From the IMG/VR virus record IMGVR_UViG_3300032213_001428, positions 1-38,690 of that record: 38,690 bases of DNA; one strand, given 5' to 3'. Positions within the stretch are counted from its first letter, which is position 1. Each line of letters begins with the position of its first letter. Source of the stretch: a virus. The notes beneath the pieces were generated by a model that was given only the letters and a program-made list of their open reading frames with translations, searched no databases and was not told the DNA's origin. Position numbers and translations under genes: made by a program. This document shows positions 14,408 through 20,915 of this stretch, piece after piece.

Positions 14408-15569
14408 GCGCCAACCCCCCCGTTCTATATCGCCCCTTGAGCGCTTCGTCCGCGCCGGGGTAGCCCAGCAGCTCCTGCACGATCTCCTCGGTCGTCTTCC
14501 CCTCTTGCAGTCCTCGCAGCAGCGCCTCGGTCGTTCCCGATCGCCCGACGATGCCGGTACCGAACCCGGACCGTATCCCCCGGCTCCCTTTGTCCGATGT
14601 CTCCGAGCCCCGAGTGCGGGCCACGTATTCTTTCAATCGGTCCAAATCCATCGGGTGCGCCACATCCACCAGCTCCTGCTCGCCGGGGACCGCGCCGAGG
14701 TAGTCGTAGTCCGGCAGCGTGTGGGCCTTCACCGCTTGCATCTCTTTCAGCGCCAGCAGTCCCGTCTTCGCATCGTCGCCGTAGTAACCCGCGCCTTGAG
14801 GGCTTAAACCCTTGGCCGTATCAAGGTTATGGCCCGAGAGCACCGATTCGAGTGCGCGCTCGGACGCCTGCGCCGCATTACCAGTCACGATAGGGTCGAA
14901 CGGGTCCAAATCGTAGCCGTGGCCGGGGAATAGCGGCACATTGGCGTAGTCCCCATGCGCTATACCGTGCGACATCACGTTGCCGGGACGCCGCAATTGG
15001 TTCACCCCGGTCAGGATGTCGAGGTAGTTCATATCCCCACCGGCACGAATCGCGTCGAGCATCGCGGCGTACCCGGTGCGCCCCATACCGGCGGGCATTT
15101 GCATCGTATCGAGGTTGAACGCCATTGGCGTCTCGCCGTTCCGGCTTGGTAGCCGCTTGAGCTGCGCGAGTTGTGTCAAGTCGTCATCGCGTGCCACCTC
15201 CGGCAGATTCTTGCCTGTCATGTAAATGCGCCCCTCCTCCGCCTTGGTGCGCGGGTTCATGAACGACATTACGCCCTCTTTAGGCAATTCCCCCCGGCTG
15301 AGCCTTTGGAGGTCCCTGACTGCGCCCGACGGGTTGCCGCTCGGCAACACTCGGTAGGTCAGCGGGTCCCCGGTGCTGCTAATGAACCGGCCTTCCTTCT
15401 GCATGCGGGTGAGCACATCGATCGGCATTTCGCCGGGTCGGATAGCACGGTCGGCACTCGAAATCGCCTGCGCTCCGGGCCGCTGGGCGAGCATCGAGTG
15501 GCCGCGCCCCACGCCACCCATGAGTTCATGAAAGCTCAGGTTCTGGGGTTTTGGCTTCGGCAGTGGCAT
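14388..15569 (-). CDS. Unrecognised large protein next to the deacetylase-like gene (393 aa)
   Basis: Segments that stand out are a Pro- and Lys-rich N-terminus, YMTGKNLPEVARDDDLTQLAQ around residue 120, GMGRTGYAAMLDAIRAGGD around residue 165, and YANVPLFPGHGYDLDPFDP around residue 215, with a basic C-terminus. The gene overlaps the deacetylase-like gene by 44 bases and should share its promoter at 16428-16456. No catalytic motif is recognised. Co-transcription hints at a joint function or packaging into the virion; both ideas are speculative. Confidence 0.7.
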   Translation of the reverse strand: MPLPKPKPQNLSFHELMGGVGRGHSMLAQRPGAQAISSADRAIRPGEMPIDVLTRMQKEGRFISSTGDPLTYRVLPSGNPSGAVRDLQRLSRGELPKEGVMSFMNPRTKAEEGRIYMTGKNLPEVARDDDLTQLAQLKRLPSRNGETPMAFNLDTMQMPAGMGRTGYAAMLDAIRAGGDMNYLDILTGVNQLRRPGNVMSHGIAHGDYANVPLFPGHGYDLDPFDPIVTGNAAQASERALESVLSGHNLDTAKGLSPQGAGYYGDDAKTGLLALKEMQAVKAHTLPDYDYLGAVPGEQELVDVAHPMDLDRLKEYVARTRGSETSDKGSRGIRSGFGTGIVGRSGTTEALLRGLQEGKTTEEIVQELLGYPGADEALKGRYRTGGLAHATIED

Positions 15570-16386
15570 GGAGTACCTCGTCGGATTGTTGAAGGGTCAT
15601 CAGGTGGATATCGATGGTCTGCTGCATCGGCTCGGCGTAACCCCCGGCCAGATTCCAGACGAGGGGGACCCCAGCTGCACGGGCGGCGAGGAAAATACCC
15701 CGATCGCGTTGCGCCAGTCCCATCTGCGTCAAGTACCCGGCCCCATAAGGGTCGTCCACCCAAGCGTCGGCTCCGGCCTGATACATGATTATACCCGGCT
15801 TGTGCCGCCCGATCAAGTCCTGCGTCCAGCGGTTCCATTCGGACGTGCCGAACCTCGATTGGGCCTCGCCTATATCGGGCCGGGTGACATGCCGCACCCG
15901 GTTGGCCAGTTGCAAGTGGTCGATGATGTCCTGCGTCCCGTCCCCGTAGTGCCCATCCCCGTCTATGATCAGCACGCAGCGAGCACCAATGCGCAGGGCT
16001 TGAATGGCCGAGATCATCAGGCCGTTGAACGTGCAGTACCCGCCGCCGCCGCCCCACGCCGCGTGGTGAAAGCCCTGGGTCGCCGAGCATGCGATACCGC
16101 CGTGCTCCAGTGCGTGCGCGGTCGCCGCCCAGTGTCCGCCGGTCGTGTACCGCAGCGCCTCGTTCACCTCCGGGTCGCGGTTGCCGAAACCGTTCACCGT
16201 CTTGCGGGTCATGACGGCACGTACGTACTGCGCATCGTGGGCGGTCGCGATCGTCGGATTGTCGAACCGGGGGAAATCGCTGCGGGGCTTGCGCCCGGAC
16301 TGCTGCACGAATTCGGGTATCTTGTTCACCGAGATGAACGAGAAGCCGACGTCCTGCGCCGGATGGTAAAAGATGGGGGTGGTCAT
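15526..16386 (-). CDS. Histone-deacetylase-family amidohydrolase (286 aa)
   Basis: The arginase/deacetylase fold motifs are all present: GFHHA with the paired His107-His108, GYCTFNG, the metal site DGDGHYGDGTQ (Asp144, His146), the second metal site GADAWVDDPYG (Asp207), and NLAGGY with the transition-state Tyr. Members hydrolyse acetyl-lysine, acetyl-polyamines or other amides with Zn2+. Length fits a compact bacterial-type enzyme. All expected catalytic residues remain, so it is likely active. In phages such enzymes are unusual. It lies directly after the Z operon behind its own promoter. Substrate unknown: host acetylated proteins, polyamines bound to DNA or a modified nucleotide are possibilities. 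Confidence 0.88.
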   Translation of the reverse strand: MTTPIFYHPAQDVGFSFISVNKIPEFVQQSGRKPRSDFPRFDNPTIATAHDAQYVRAVMTRKTVNGFGNRDPEVNEALRYTTGGHWAATAHALEHGGIACSATQGFHHAAWGGGGGYCTFNGLMISAIQALRIGARCVLIIDGDGHYGDGTQDIIDHLQLANRVRHVTRPDIGEAQSRFGTSEWNRWTQDLIGRHKPGIIMYQAGADAWVDDPYGAGYLTQMGLAQRDRGIFLAARAAGVPLVWNLAGGYAEPMQQTIDIHLMTLQQSDEVLHATAEAKTPEPELS

Positions 16387-16456
16387 ACTCTATACTAGTC
16401 CTCTATACTGGTGTTGGTGGGGGTCGAATTATACCACGCGTGGGATAGCCTGTCAA
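16387..16456 (-). promoter_or_regulatory. Strong sigma70-type promoter with palindromic spacer (copy 6)
   Basis: TTGACA (16456-16451), 17 bases, TATAAT (16433-16428) with TGG extension, located inside the 3' end of the zinc-ribbon gene. The spacer ends in the perfect palindrome CCACGCGTGG (16434-16443), which could bind a regulator. The leader is a diverged relative with ATAGAGGACTAG before the deacetylase-like gene. Confidence 0.9.
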
Positions 16457-16676
16457 CCCCCTTCCGCTTACCGAGATTGTCTTCGTACTCTTTCTTGATC
16501 ACGGCCCCGCGCTCCTGTTGCGCCCGCTGCACGTCCGCATCCTCCGCACTCTCCCGCGTCGTGAATCGGAAGTCGCAGTGCAAGCAGATGCGGCGACGCC
16601 GGGTGGTGTTGTTCGAATTTTGGTAGGTGGTCGAAACGCTCGTCGTTTCCCCGCATTTGACACAATTCACAGCCAC
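16395..16676 (-). CDS. NrdR-like zinc-ribbon protein (93 aa)
   Basis: Cys5-x2-Cys8 and Cys31-x2-Cys34, with RRRRICLHCDFRFTTRE between and after, match the zinc-ribbon domain of NrdR, the repressor of ribonucleotide reductase genes. The ATP-cone domain that senses dATP in full NrdR is missing; instead a short charged helical tail follows. The start codon is GTG and overlaps datZ by ten bases. As the last gene of the Z operon it might alter host nucleotide-reduction genes, but a general DNA-binding role is as likely. Only the ribbon is firmly recognised. Confidence 0.72.
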   Translation of the reverse strand: MAVNCVKCGETTSVSTTYQNSNNTTRRRRICLHCDFRFTTRESAEDADVQRAQQERGAVIKKEYEDNLGKRKGVDRLSHAWYNSTPTNTSIED

Positions 16677-17230
16677 CCCCCGTCTATACCGACTTCGCGC
16701 ACCACCTCCCGCACCCCCGCTCGAATGCTAAGCGCCGGGTACTGGGCCTCGTACTGCGTCACCATCTGCGCCAGTATCGCCCGCAGCCCATCGAGCACCT
16801 GCCGAGCGTGCGCCCCGACGCCGTTATCCTGCAAGAAGTAGATCGCCTCGATCTGGTCCGCCAGCTTCACGATCATTTCCACCTCAGTCCCCCGGATTTT
16901 GCGGTACGCCCCGGCCATGTCCCGGTCCACCACATCCTCGGCACGCTCCACGATTCCCGGTCCGGCCACCTGCTCCAGTGCCCGTTTGAACGGTGTCGGC
17001 ATGTCCCCCGTGCGCACCTCGATCATGTCGTGCGAGAGCGCCCATTGGACCAGCCGCAGTTGGTTCGAGTCGTGCAGCAGCCCGGTCCAGCGGATGCGGG
17101 CGGCGACGGTTCCGGCGATCACCGCGACGGCGTAGGAATGCTCGGCCAGGGTTTGCTCCCTCGACGTTTGCACGATGTGCCAGCGACGCACGTGGCATGC
17201 CCGGAGTTGTTCGGCTGTAGTGAGTGCCAT
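16667..17230 (-). CDS. datZ: DatZ: HD-domain dATP triphosphohydrolase (187 aa)
   Basis: DatZ removes dATP from the nucleotide pool so that the polymerase inserts Z instead of A. The HD-domain ligands are visible: His31 in AEHSYAV, His67-Asp68 in LSHDMIEV, and Asp125 in KLADQIEAI. RRWHIVQTSREQ before the first His matches the nucleotide-pocket start of YfbR/DatZ-like enzymes. The length is close to known DatZ. I chose the ATG at 17230, one base after the preceding stop, with AGGA about ten bases upstream; the open frame continues upstream but overlaps other genes. The presence of purZ, mazZ and dpoZ in the same operon makes DatZ far more likely than a generic 5'-nucleotidase. Confidence 0.9.
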   Translation of the reverse strand: MALTTAEQLRACHVRRWHIVQTSREQTLAEHSYAVAVIAGTVAARIRWTGLLHDSNQLRLVQWALSHDMIEVRTGDMPTPFKRALEQVAGPGIVERAEDVVDRDMAGAYRKIRGTEVEMIVKLADQIEAIYFLQDNGVGAHARQVLDGLRAILAQMVTQYEAQYPALSIRAGVREVVREVGIDGGWL

Positions 17231-17231
17231 A

Positions 17232-17525
17232 CTAATGGAGTCCTTTTCTATACTGTTTAATAAATACCCCAAACGACTCGCGAGTGTCGCTTGGAAATGC
17301 CCGCATCTGCATGATCTGGTACGCCACCATTTCGAGCGCTGAATTCCACCCGAAAACGTAGGCCAGCTCCGCCTCTCGCACCACATCCTGCTCTATGAAC
17401 GCCCGCAGCTCCTGCACCTCTTCGTGCAACCGATCAATGAGCATTTGTTGGCTTATCATCCCCGACTGGTGCTCCGGGTGCTCCTCGCACCGCTGGCCGA
17501 AATCCTTAATATCGTCGTACTTCAC
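17232..17525 (-). CDS. Unrecognised helical protein (97 aa)
   Basis: The best start is the GTG at 17525, which overlaps the preceding TGA as GTGA and follows GGAGAAGAACGC. The translation begins VKYDDIKDFGQRCEEHPEH and includes LIDRLHEEVQELRAF and ALEMVAYQIMQMRAF. It is likely all-helical. It sits one base before datZ. No family is recognised; the HEEVQEL segment only superficially recalls MazG. Confidence 0.6.
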   Translation of the reverse strand: MKYDDIKDFGQRCEEHPEHQSGMISQQMLIDRLHEEVQELRAFIEQDVVREAELAYVFGWNSALEMVAYQIMQMRAFPSDTRESFGVFIKQYRKGLH

Positions 17526-17689
17526 GCGTTCTTCTCCTTCAACGTCTCGGCATACTGCCAAAGTCTCGCAAGTACGCTCGGCTCTAGCGCCACTACCCTG
17601 TTTTCGTGGTGATTCACGGCCAGCCATATCTGGTAGCCGTCGAAACTGGCGTATACGCCATCGCCTAGGTGTGTCCCATTTTCATCCAT
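17522..17689 (-). CDS. Small conserved-looking phage protein (55 aa)
   Basis: It starts MDENGTHLGDGVYASFDGYQ and contains IWLAVNHHENRVVALEPSV, a motif I recall from small proteins in many phages and mobile elements. The ATG is preceded by GGAGAAGAACA. A small beta-rich domain followed by a helix is likely. Function unknown. Confidence 0.62.
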   Translation of the reverse strand: MDENGTHLGDGVYASFDGYQIWLAVNHHENRVVALEPSVLARLWQYAETLKEKNA

Positions 17690-17915
17690 TGTTCTTCTCC
17701 TCAAACGCGCCGTCTAGCCATGCATCCAGCTTCGCATGGAGCCAAATCCTATTGCGCTCACCAATGGTTTGACCGTTGTCTGTCATCAGTGGGTTTGTCA
17801 GCAAACTTCCGAACCCAGTACTAGAAGAAAATTCAATTTTTTCCAACATTGTTTTGACACCAATATCCCCAATCGGTCTTGATTCAAATTCATTTACCAA
17901 TACTTCTTCGGTCAT
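17682..17915 (-). CDS. Small accessory protein (77 aa), AT-richer region
   Basis: It starts MTEEVLVNEFESRPIGDIGVK and ends GERNRIWLHAKLDAWLDGAF. The ATG overlaps the upstream stop as ATGA and the end overlaps the next gene by eight bases. The base composition is clearly richer in A and T than in the surrounding genes, suggesting recent acquisition. No family is recognised. Confidence 0.55.
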   Translation of the reverse strand: MTEEVLVNEFESRPIGDIGVKTMLEKIEFSSSTGFGSLLTNPLMTDNGQTIGERNRIWLHAKLDAWLDGAFEEKNNG

Positions 17916-18316
17916 GTGTTTTTCTCCTTGAGTTTGGCTTCAATGGCTCTTGCATAATGAACAAATGGTTGATTGCTTAACTCAGCACCAACTCCATAGT
18001 CAGCAAATAAAGCAACCTTCCATATTGCTTCGATTTCTTTGTCCGTCAGCACAACCCATGTGCGCTGTGTCATGGCGTTCACAGCCTTGTCAACGCTGGA
18101 CTGCATCTGCTTTTGCCTGCCATCAATGACTCCACGCTCATAGTCCGAGGCAAACTCTCTCCACGGCTCCTGCACTGGCTGTGCTGGGTAGTTGTTGCTA
18201 CTACAAGCTACACATTCATATAACACCCCTGCTTTGCATTCAGGGCACACCGGCTCCTGCTCTGGCCGTGCCAGCTTGTCCTGCGCCGCTTTTCTTTTGC
18301 TGTCGAAGCCTGTCAT
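17912..18316 (-). CDS. Accessory protein with zinc-finger-like Cys pairs (134 aa)
   Basis: I choose the ATG at 18316 because it shares a base with the previous stop (TAATG). The N-terminus (FDSKRKAAQDKLARPEQEP) is followed by Cys-x2-Cys pairs in PVCPECKAGVLYECVACSSNN, possibly binding one zinc. The C-terminal half has WVVLTDKEIEAIWKVALFA. Proteins with this N-terminus recur as variable accessory genes in phages of Betaproteobacteria as far as I recall. Function unknown. Confidence 0.6.
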   Translation of the reverse strand: MTGFDSKRKAAQDKLARPEQEPVCPECKAGVLYECVACSSNNYPAQPVQEPWREFASDYERGVIDGRQKQMQSSVDKAVNAMTQRTWVVLTDKEIEAIWKVALFADYGVGAELSNQPFVHYARAIEAKLKEKNT

Positions 18317-18537
18317 TACTTCCCCCATATAACTAAACAAACAATCCACACACCAAGCACCATAGTCACGATCGTTAGCAAGGCTTTAAACGTGTCGACC
18401 AAATCGTCCAGTGGGTCGCCCAACTGTGCATCGTTGTAGCCGTTGGCATACGCATCATTGATTTCTTTGATGCGCTGCTGGCGTACAGGGCAGTCTTTGC
18501 CTTGGTCGCACACTCCGTTTGCGTTACAGCAATTCAT
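18316..18537 (-). CDS. Small Cys-rich membrane protein (73 aa)
   Basis: The start MNCCNANGVCDQGKDCP at 18537 overlaps the upstream TGA as ATGA. Four Cys residues sit in the first 16 positions. A charged helical middle is followed by a single membrane span (LLTIVTMVLGVWIVCLVIW) and a short GK end, which places the Cys-rich part on one side of the membrane. A longer in-frame version is less likely because it would overlap two genes. Confidence 0.6.
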   Translation of the reverse strand: MNCCNANGVCDQGKDCPVRQQRIKEINDAYANGYNDAQLGDPLDDLVDTFKALLTIVTMVLGVWIVCLVIWGK

Positions 18538-18632
18538 TTGGCATCCTTCCATGTCCAGCCGAGCAAGCGCTCGGTGTAGGCTTTGGCGTAAATCGTACCT
18601 GCAATCTCGTCTTTCATTTGTATGTCGTTCAT
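18534..18632 (-). CDS. Tiny accessory protein (32 aa)
   Basis: An ATGA at each end couples it to both neighbours. The translation starts MNDIQMKDEIAGTIYAK and ends LLGWTWKDAK. GGAGAAACAAA lies upstream of the ATG. Amphipathic and soluble in appearance. Its precise fit between two coupled genes is the main reason to accept it. Confidence 0.5.
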   Translation of the reverse strand: MNDIQMKDEIAGTIYAKAYTERLLGWTWKDAK

Positions 18633-18895
18633 TTTGTTTCTCCAAGGTTACCCAGTGCGTCCATGATAAGTTCCATGCCCACATTGGGGTTTGAGTGTTC
18701 CCATAAATAAACATCCGCTACCCTTCCGTTATAGTGGAATTGTCTTTTTATGTACCTGTAATTACTTATTTTCACAACAAGCCCATCGCCAACATCCATA
18801 CCCAAGAGTATTTGATCTATGGGAAATCTGCACTCCACCCCTAAGTCTGAAACTACCCGCCCGCCTCTCGGGCCACCAACGCACAGTAGGTTCAT
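18629..18895 (-). CDS. Small accessory protein (88 aa)
   Basis: It starts MNLLCVGGPRGGRVVSDLG and contains KISNYRYIKRQFHYNGRVADVYLW, a beta-rich segment also seen in small phage proteins. ATGA overlaps mark both ends. It lies in the AT-richer accessory stretch of the Z operon. Function unknown. Confidence 0.58.
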   Translation of the reverse strand: MNLLCVGGPRGGRVVSDLGVECRFPIDQILLGMDVGDGLVVKISNYRYIKRQFHYNGRVADVYLWEHSNPNVGMELIMDALGNLGETK

Positions 18896-19131
18896 TTTGT
18901 ACCTCCTACTTTTATAGCGTCAACGTCCGTGCGGTATTCGTCCAATCGAGAGTTAAGTCGAGTGATTCGGGTTACGTTGTAATCGACAATGCTCTGTGTG
19001 TACTCCACCGCAGTCTCTGCCTCTAGCTTCTCAAGGTGCGCGTCGGCCAGTTCAGCGGCGATCATTTCCAGGGGCGTGGGCTTCTTGAAGGGTGCCTTCA
19101 TCAGTTCCATCAACCGTATTTTTTTCATCAT
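18892..19131 (-). CDS. Small coiled-coil-like protein (79 aa)
   Basis: The sequence MMKKIRLMELMKAPFKKPTP is followed by a long helix rich in Glu, Ala and Leu (EMIAAELADAHLEKLEAETA) and SIVDYNVTRITRLNSRLDEY. A coiled coil is likely. Coupled by ATGA at both ends. The T and A rich Lys codons at the start are unlike the neighbouring core genes. No family is recognised. Confidence 0.57.
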   Translation of the reverse strand: MMKKIRLMELMKAPFKKPTPLEMIAAELADAHLEKLEAETAVEYTQSIVDYNVTRITRLNSRLDEYRTDVDAIKVGGTK

Positions 19132-19340
19132 TTCACCACCTTCATTCTTCGGATTTGGTCACTGATCTGGTCTCCGGTCAGCTCCTCGAACAGCTGGAAC
19201 TCGTACTGCTTGGCTACATGCTCCAGCATCGCGTTCCAAATGCGCCGGATGTGGTCCCGGTTCTCGTCGTCCTCGGAGCCCAGCACGCCGCCGAACATTT
19301 CAGCGTAGAACTTCTCGAATTCCTTTTTAGGTTGGTACAT
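19128..19340 (-). CDS. Small acidic protein after mazZ (70 aa)
   Basis: It starts MYQPKKEFEKFYAEMFGGVL and contains NAMLEHVAKQYEFQLFEELT. Predicted helical and acidic. It overlaps the end of mazZ by 14 bases, so it is probably translated along with the Z genes. No family is recognised. Confidence 0.58.
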   Translation of the reverse strand: MYQPKKEFEKFYAEMFGGVLGSEDDENRDHIRRIWNAMLEHVAKQYEFQLFEELTGDQISDQIRRMKVVK

Positions 19341-19827
19341 GGCGCATTATCCTCGTGTTCTCATCCACCTGCCAAGATCGGCCCTCGTTGATCTCCATCT
19401 TCGCTTCGATCGCCGCGTGCACGTCTATACCGTTGTGGTGTGCCACATCGAGCAGCAATATCATCACATCCCCCAATTCTAATGCCGACTTGGGGTTACG
19501 CGCGTATTCACCCACTTCCTCGTAGAGCTTGAGTAGTATATCCGCCGTCGTGCGTTTCGGAAAGTTATCATCAGCCCACCGCGTGATCCTATCCTGTAAT
19601 TGCCGAATGTCGGCACCCCCGCGTTTCTTGTAGGCATTGACTGCACGAACGGCAAGCGCTGCATTCTTGTCACAGTTCGCGAGCACGCCTCGATAGTGGT
19701 GACGAACTTCGAAAGACGCGATGGTAGCGCCATTCGCATCGACAATCTGTGCGTTGTCGATGGGCGAGACTTCCCACGGGAGTTCATTGGTCTCATCCGT
19801 GTGTACTTGCGATTCTACCTGTAACAT
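19327..19827 (-). CDS. mazZ: MazZ: MazG-like nucleotide pyrophosphohydrolase with extra N-terminal domain (166 aa)
   Basis: In known Z phages MazZ converts dGTP (and GTP) to the monophosphate, the substrate of PurZ. The C-terminal half carries the MazG metal site: Glu103-Glu104-x2-Glu107 in LYEEVGEY and Glu117-x2-Asp120 in LELGDV, followed by HNGIDVHAAIEAKM and the terminal NEGRSW typical of this fold. Residues about 15-65 form an additional small domain (PWEVSPIDNAQIVDANGATI then ALAVRAVNAY) of a kind seen alone in phage proteins, so the gene is probably a fusion. The start overlaps purZ by 35 bases. The specificity for dGTP is inferred from context. Confidence 0.88.
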   Translation of the reverse strand: MLQVESQVHTDETNELPWEVSPIDNAQIVDANGATIASFEVRHHYRGVLANCDKNAALAVRAVNAYKKRGGADIRQLQDRITRWADDNFPKRTTADILLKLYEEVGEYARNPKSALELGDVMILLLDVAHHNGIDVHAAIEAKMEINEGRSWQVDENTRIMRHVPT

Positions 19828-20902
19828 ATGCTCTCCAAAGTTGTACTATCTGCTCTTGCGTCTTCACCTCGAACACGTCATCGTAGGACGGCCCGAGCCC
19901 CACCCACCGCACTATAGCCCCAGTGGCGACGATACCATTCACCACGGTGCGCACCTCCACCTCGTCACGGCAGTAATTGAGGAAGTTAAGGAACACCTCA
20001 TTCGCTGCATTATAGCGTATAGCCTCGCGAATTTGCTTATTGCTGAACGTGAACACCCGCCTCGGCAGCTTGGGCACGGTGGTCAGCTCGGTGGGCTGCC
20101 CCAGCTCATCGAAGGAGATTTCGTGCTGGTCCTCGTAGCACGGCCCCGAATATCCCACCAGCACCCCCTCGGCGTCGAACCGGTTGGCCACGCGAATAGG
20201 AAATGTACGACAGGTGCCAATGACACGTAGGTCAGCGCACAACCCCGCGACCGAACCGCCAATGCCGCAGTCGGCCAGGATTTGCCAGACGCTTATATCG
20301 CGGGAGGTGGTGTAGGGATAGAACCCGTGGTACATCGAGAGCCCGTAGCCCTGCGCACCCTCGACGAGGATATAGTGCGCACGCTCTAACGCCTCAGCGT
20401 ACTCCTCGTTGGAGCAGACGTACTGGCTGATCGCGGTCTCGCACGCTCCGGCTATGTTCATATCGTCCGGGTCGCGCCGAATGCGCTGAATCATCGCCGC
20501 GCCTACGCCCTTTTTGGTGGACCCGATCTTCGTCATCGGCCCCGCTTCCTCGGCTATGTGCCGGTCCGTCGCGATCGCCGCGCACGGATGGATGAGAATT
20601 CGCACACCCTGCAGCAGGTCCGCGCAGCTCTCGATCTCGGCGACTAACTGTTCCGGATTGATCACCGAGCCCGGTCCGAGAAGCACCTGCTTCACCGAGT
20701 CCGATACGATGCCGTTGCCCAAGTGCGTGTGCACGAATTTGCGATTCCCCAGTCTCTTGCTCGTGATGTAGGTGTGCCCCGCATTCGGTGCCCACGCCGT
20801 CACTATCGTGTCGGGTCGTGTGTCTTCGGCGATTTTGCCCACGATCAGCCCCTTGCCGGTGCTGCCGTATTGCAAGTCTACTACCATCGTAATTGCTGCC
20901 AT
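19793..20902 (-). CDS. purZ: PurZ: 2-aminodeoxyadenylosuccinate synthetase (369 aa)
   Basis: PurZ condenses dGMP with aspartate using ATP or dATP, giving the precursor that host PurB converts to dZMP. The PurA fold motifs are clear: VVDLQYGSTGKG as the P-loop, NAGHT with the catalytic His, STKKGVG, VEGAQGYGL and HGFYPYTTSRD. At the position of the PurA catalytic Asp (WGDEGKG in PurA) there is Ser14 (YGSTGKG), the hallmark separating PurZ from PurA and allowing a 2-amino purine. The length (369) is shorter than PurA (about 430), as in PurZ. GATAGAGAGAACAG precedes the ATG, and the gene starts 13 bases after dpoZ. Confidence 0.95.
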   Translation of the reverse strand: MAAITMVVDLQYGSTGKGLIVGKIAEDTRPDTIVTAWAPNAGHTYITSKRLGNRKFVHTHLGNGIVSDSVKQVLLGPGSVINPEQLVAEIESCADLLQGVRILIHPCAAIATDRHIAEEAGPMTKIGSTKKGVGAAMIQRIRRDPDDMNIAGACETAISQYVCSNEEYAEALERAHYILVEGAQGYGLSMYHGFYPYTTSRDISVWQILADCGIGGSVAGLCADLRVIGTCRTFPIRVANRFDAEGVLVGYSGPCYEDQHEISFDELGQPTELTTVPKLPRRVFTFSNKQIREAIRYNAANEVFLNFLNYCRDEVEVRTVVNGIVATGAIVRWVGLGPSYDDVFEVKTQEQIVQLWRAYVTGRIASTHG

Positions 20903-20915
20903 AAGTCTGTTCTCT

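Noticed and set aside
17231-17386. 52-residue N-terminal extension of DatZ
   Set aside because: It overlaps the preceding gene and does not resemble HD-domain proteins; the ATG at 17230 has a ribosome-binding site.
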